Shown here one piece after another: positions 39,361 to 39,525 of a stretch of 39,525 nt of DNA. The stretch covers positions 1-39,525 of IMG/VR virus record IMGVR_UViG_3300034140_000003; one strand, given 5' to 3'. The translations under genes were made by a program, and so were the position numbers. The DNA comes from a virus. Within the stretch, counting starts at the first letter, position 1. Each line of letters starts with the position of its first letter. The notes under the pieces are model-generated. The model did not search any database. It saw nothing but the letters and a program-made list of their open reading frames with translations, and was not told where the DNA came from.

Positions 39361-39525
39361 TTCTGATCAATCCGTTCGACAAGTTCGACAAGGTCCGGGC
39401 TCACCCCCGCGAGTGCCCCGTGCTCCTTGGCCCAGGCGAGGGCTGATTCCGACTTCGGCGGCAGGGCAACGACGAAGTTTTGCTGCACCGCGACGTTCTG
39501 GGCCCGCGCGCCGTAGCCGAGCGCC
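39357..39525 (-). CDS. terS: Terminase small subunit, C-terminal part (cut by window end)
   Basis: The last codons of the gene that begins at 566. The frame is identical to that at the left end, and the stop TGA at 39357 overlaps the next ATG. The 5' part is missing only because the circle was opened here. One base differs from the left copy without changing the Ser residue. Confidence 0.8.
   Translation of the reverse strand, partial: ALGYGARAQNVAVQQNFVVALPPKSESALAWAKEHGALAGVSPDLVELVERIDQK
39370..39525. repeat. Terminal overlap, copy 2
   Basis: Repeats positions 1-156 with one difference (G at 39399 for A at 30). See the left copy: circular closure is the simplest explanation. Confidence 0.9.

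Noticed and set aside
1-39525. tRNA genes, integrase or attachment site
   Set aside because: Nothing with cloverleaf features or recombinase motifs was seen; eye inspection only, so a short tRNA could be missed.

Overview
This window is essentially the complete genome of a tailed bacteriophage (Caudoviricetes, podovirus-like) of about 39.37 kb. The last 156 bases repeat the first 156 with one synonymous difference, so the linear window closes into a circle; it was opened inside the small terminase gene. Short-tail morphology is inferred from a large portal with a Gln-rich C-terminal coiled coil, a gp4/gp11-like adaptor, a P22-gp10/T7-gp12-like nozzle protein and two large Gly/Ala-rich ejection-type proteins, with no tape measure, tail tube or sheath. 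No integrase, excisionase or recognisable CI-type repressor was seen, so a lytic life cycle is likely. Gram-negative (Pseudomonadota-type) lysis genes, GC-rich sequence and sigma70-type promoters (TTGACA, 16-17 bp, CATAAT/CACAAT) suggest a proteobacterial host. The host cannot be named from the sequence.

Layout. From 567 to 1043 lies a divergent control region. Rightward (+) genes run from 1044 to 19937. First come short early genes, including two paralogues (1044-1568 and 3760-4338) and a long non-coding block with a GC-skew reversal (1840-2463). A tightly overlapping string of small genes follows (5205-6953), then a RecD/Dda-like helicase. Next is a recombination and nucleotide module: a protein ending in an exact bacterial SSB C-terminal tip, a Cas4-like Fe-S exonuclease, a MazG-like pyrophosphatase, a Sak4-like ATPase and a putative ssDNA-binding partner. 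The replication module comprises a ParB-methyltransferase fusion, an HTH protein, a DUF1599-like protein, a UDG-like/PolA fusion polymerase and a DUF3987-like helicase/primase.

Leftward (-) genes fill 39525 to 19942. In transcription order they are small terminase, a 65-aa protein, large terminase, an SGNH hydrolase, an exported Cys-rich protein, portal, FmdB-like zinc ribbon, scaffold (with a possible overprinted membrane ORF), major capsid, a decoration-like protein, an HhH protein, adaptor, nozzle, GNAT acetyltransferase, a virion protein, a heme-oxygenase-like diiron-oxidase homologue, two ejection proteins, tail fibre, a fibre-associated protein, and a lysis cassette (58-aa membrane protein, GH108 endolysin, 3-TM holin). 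The two arms converge with a 4-bp gap at 19938-19941.

The strongest unexplained signal is a family of seven 30-bp palindromes, TGTGT-N3-TTATG-N4-CATAA-N3-ACACA, all at gene-block boundaries. Two sit exactly across sigma70 promoters (TTGACG, 17 bp, CATAAT) in the early arm. Four sit ahead of late genes without a -35 match. This looks like a genome-wide operator network for one dimeric regulator. Other points for follow-up are the diiron-oxidase homologue in the virion operon, the SSB-tip protein, the altered UDG motif in the polymerase and the candidate replication origin.
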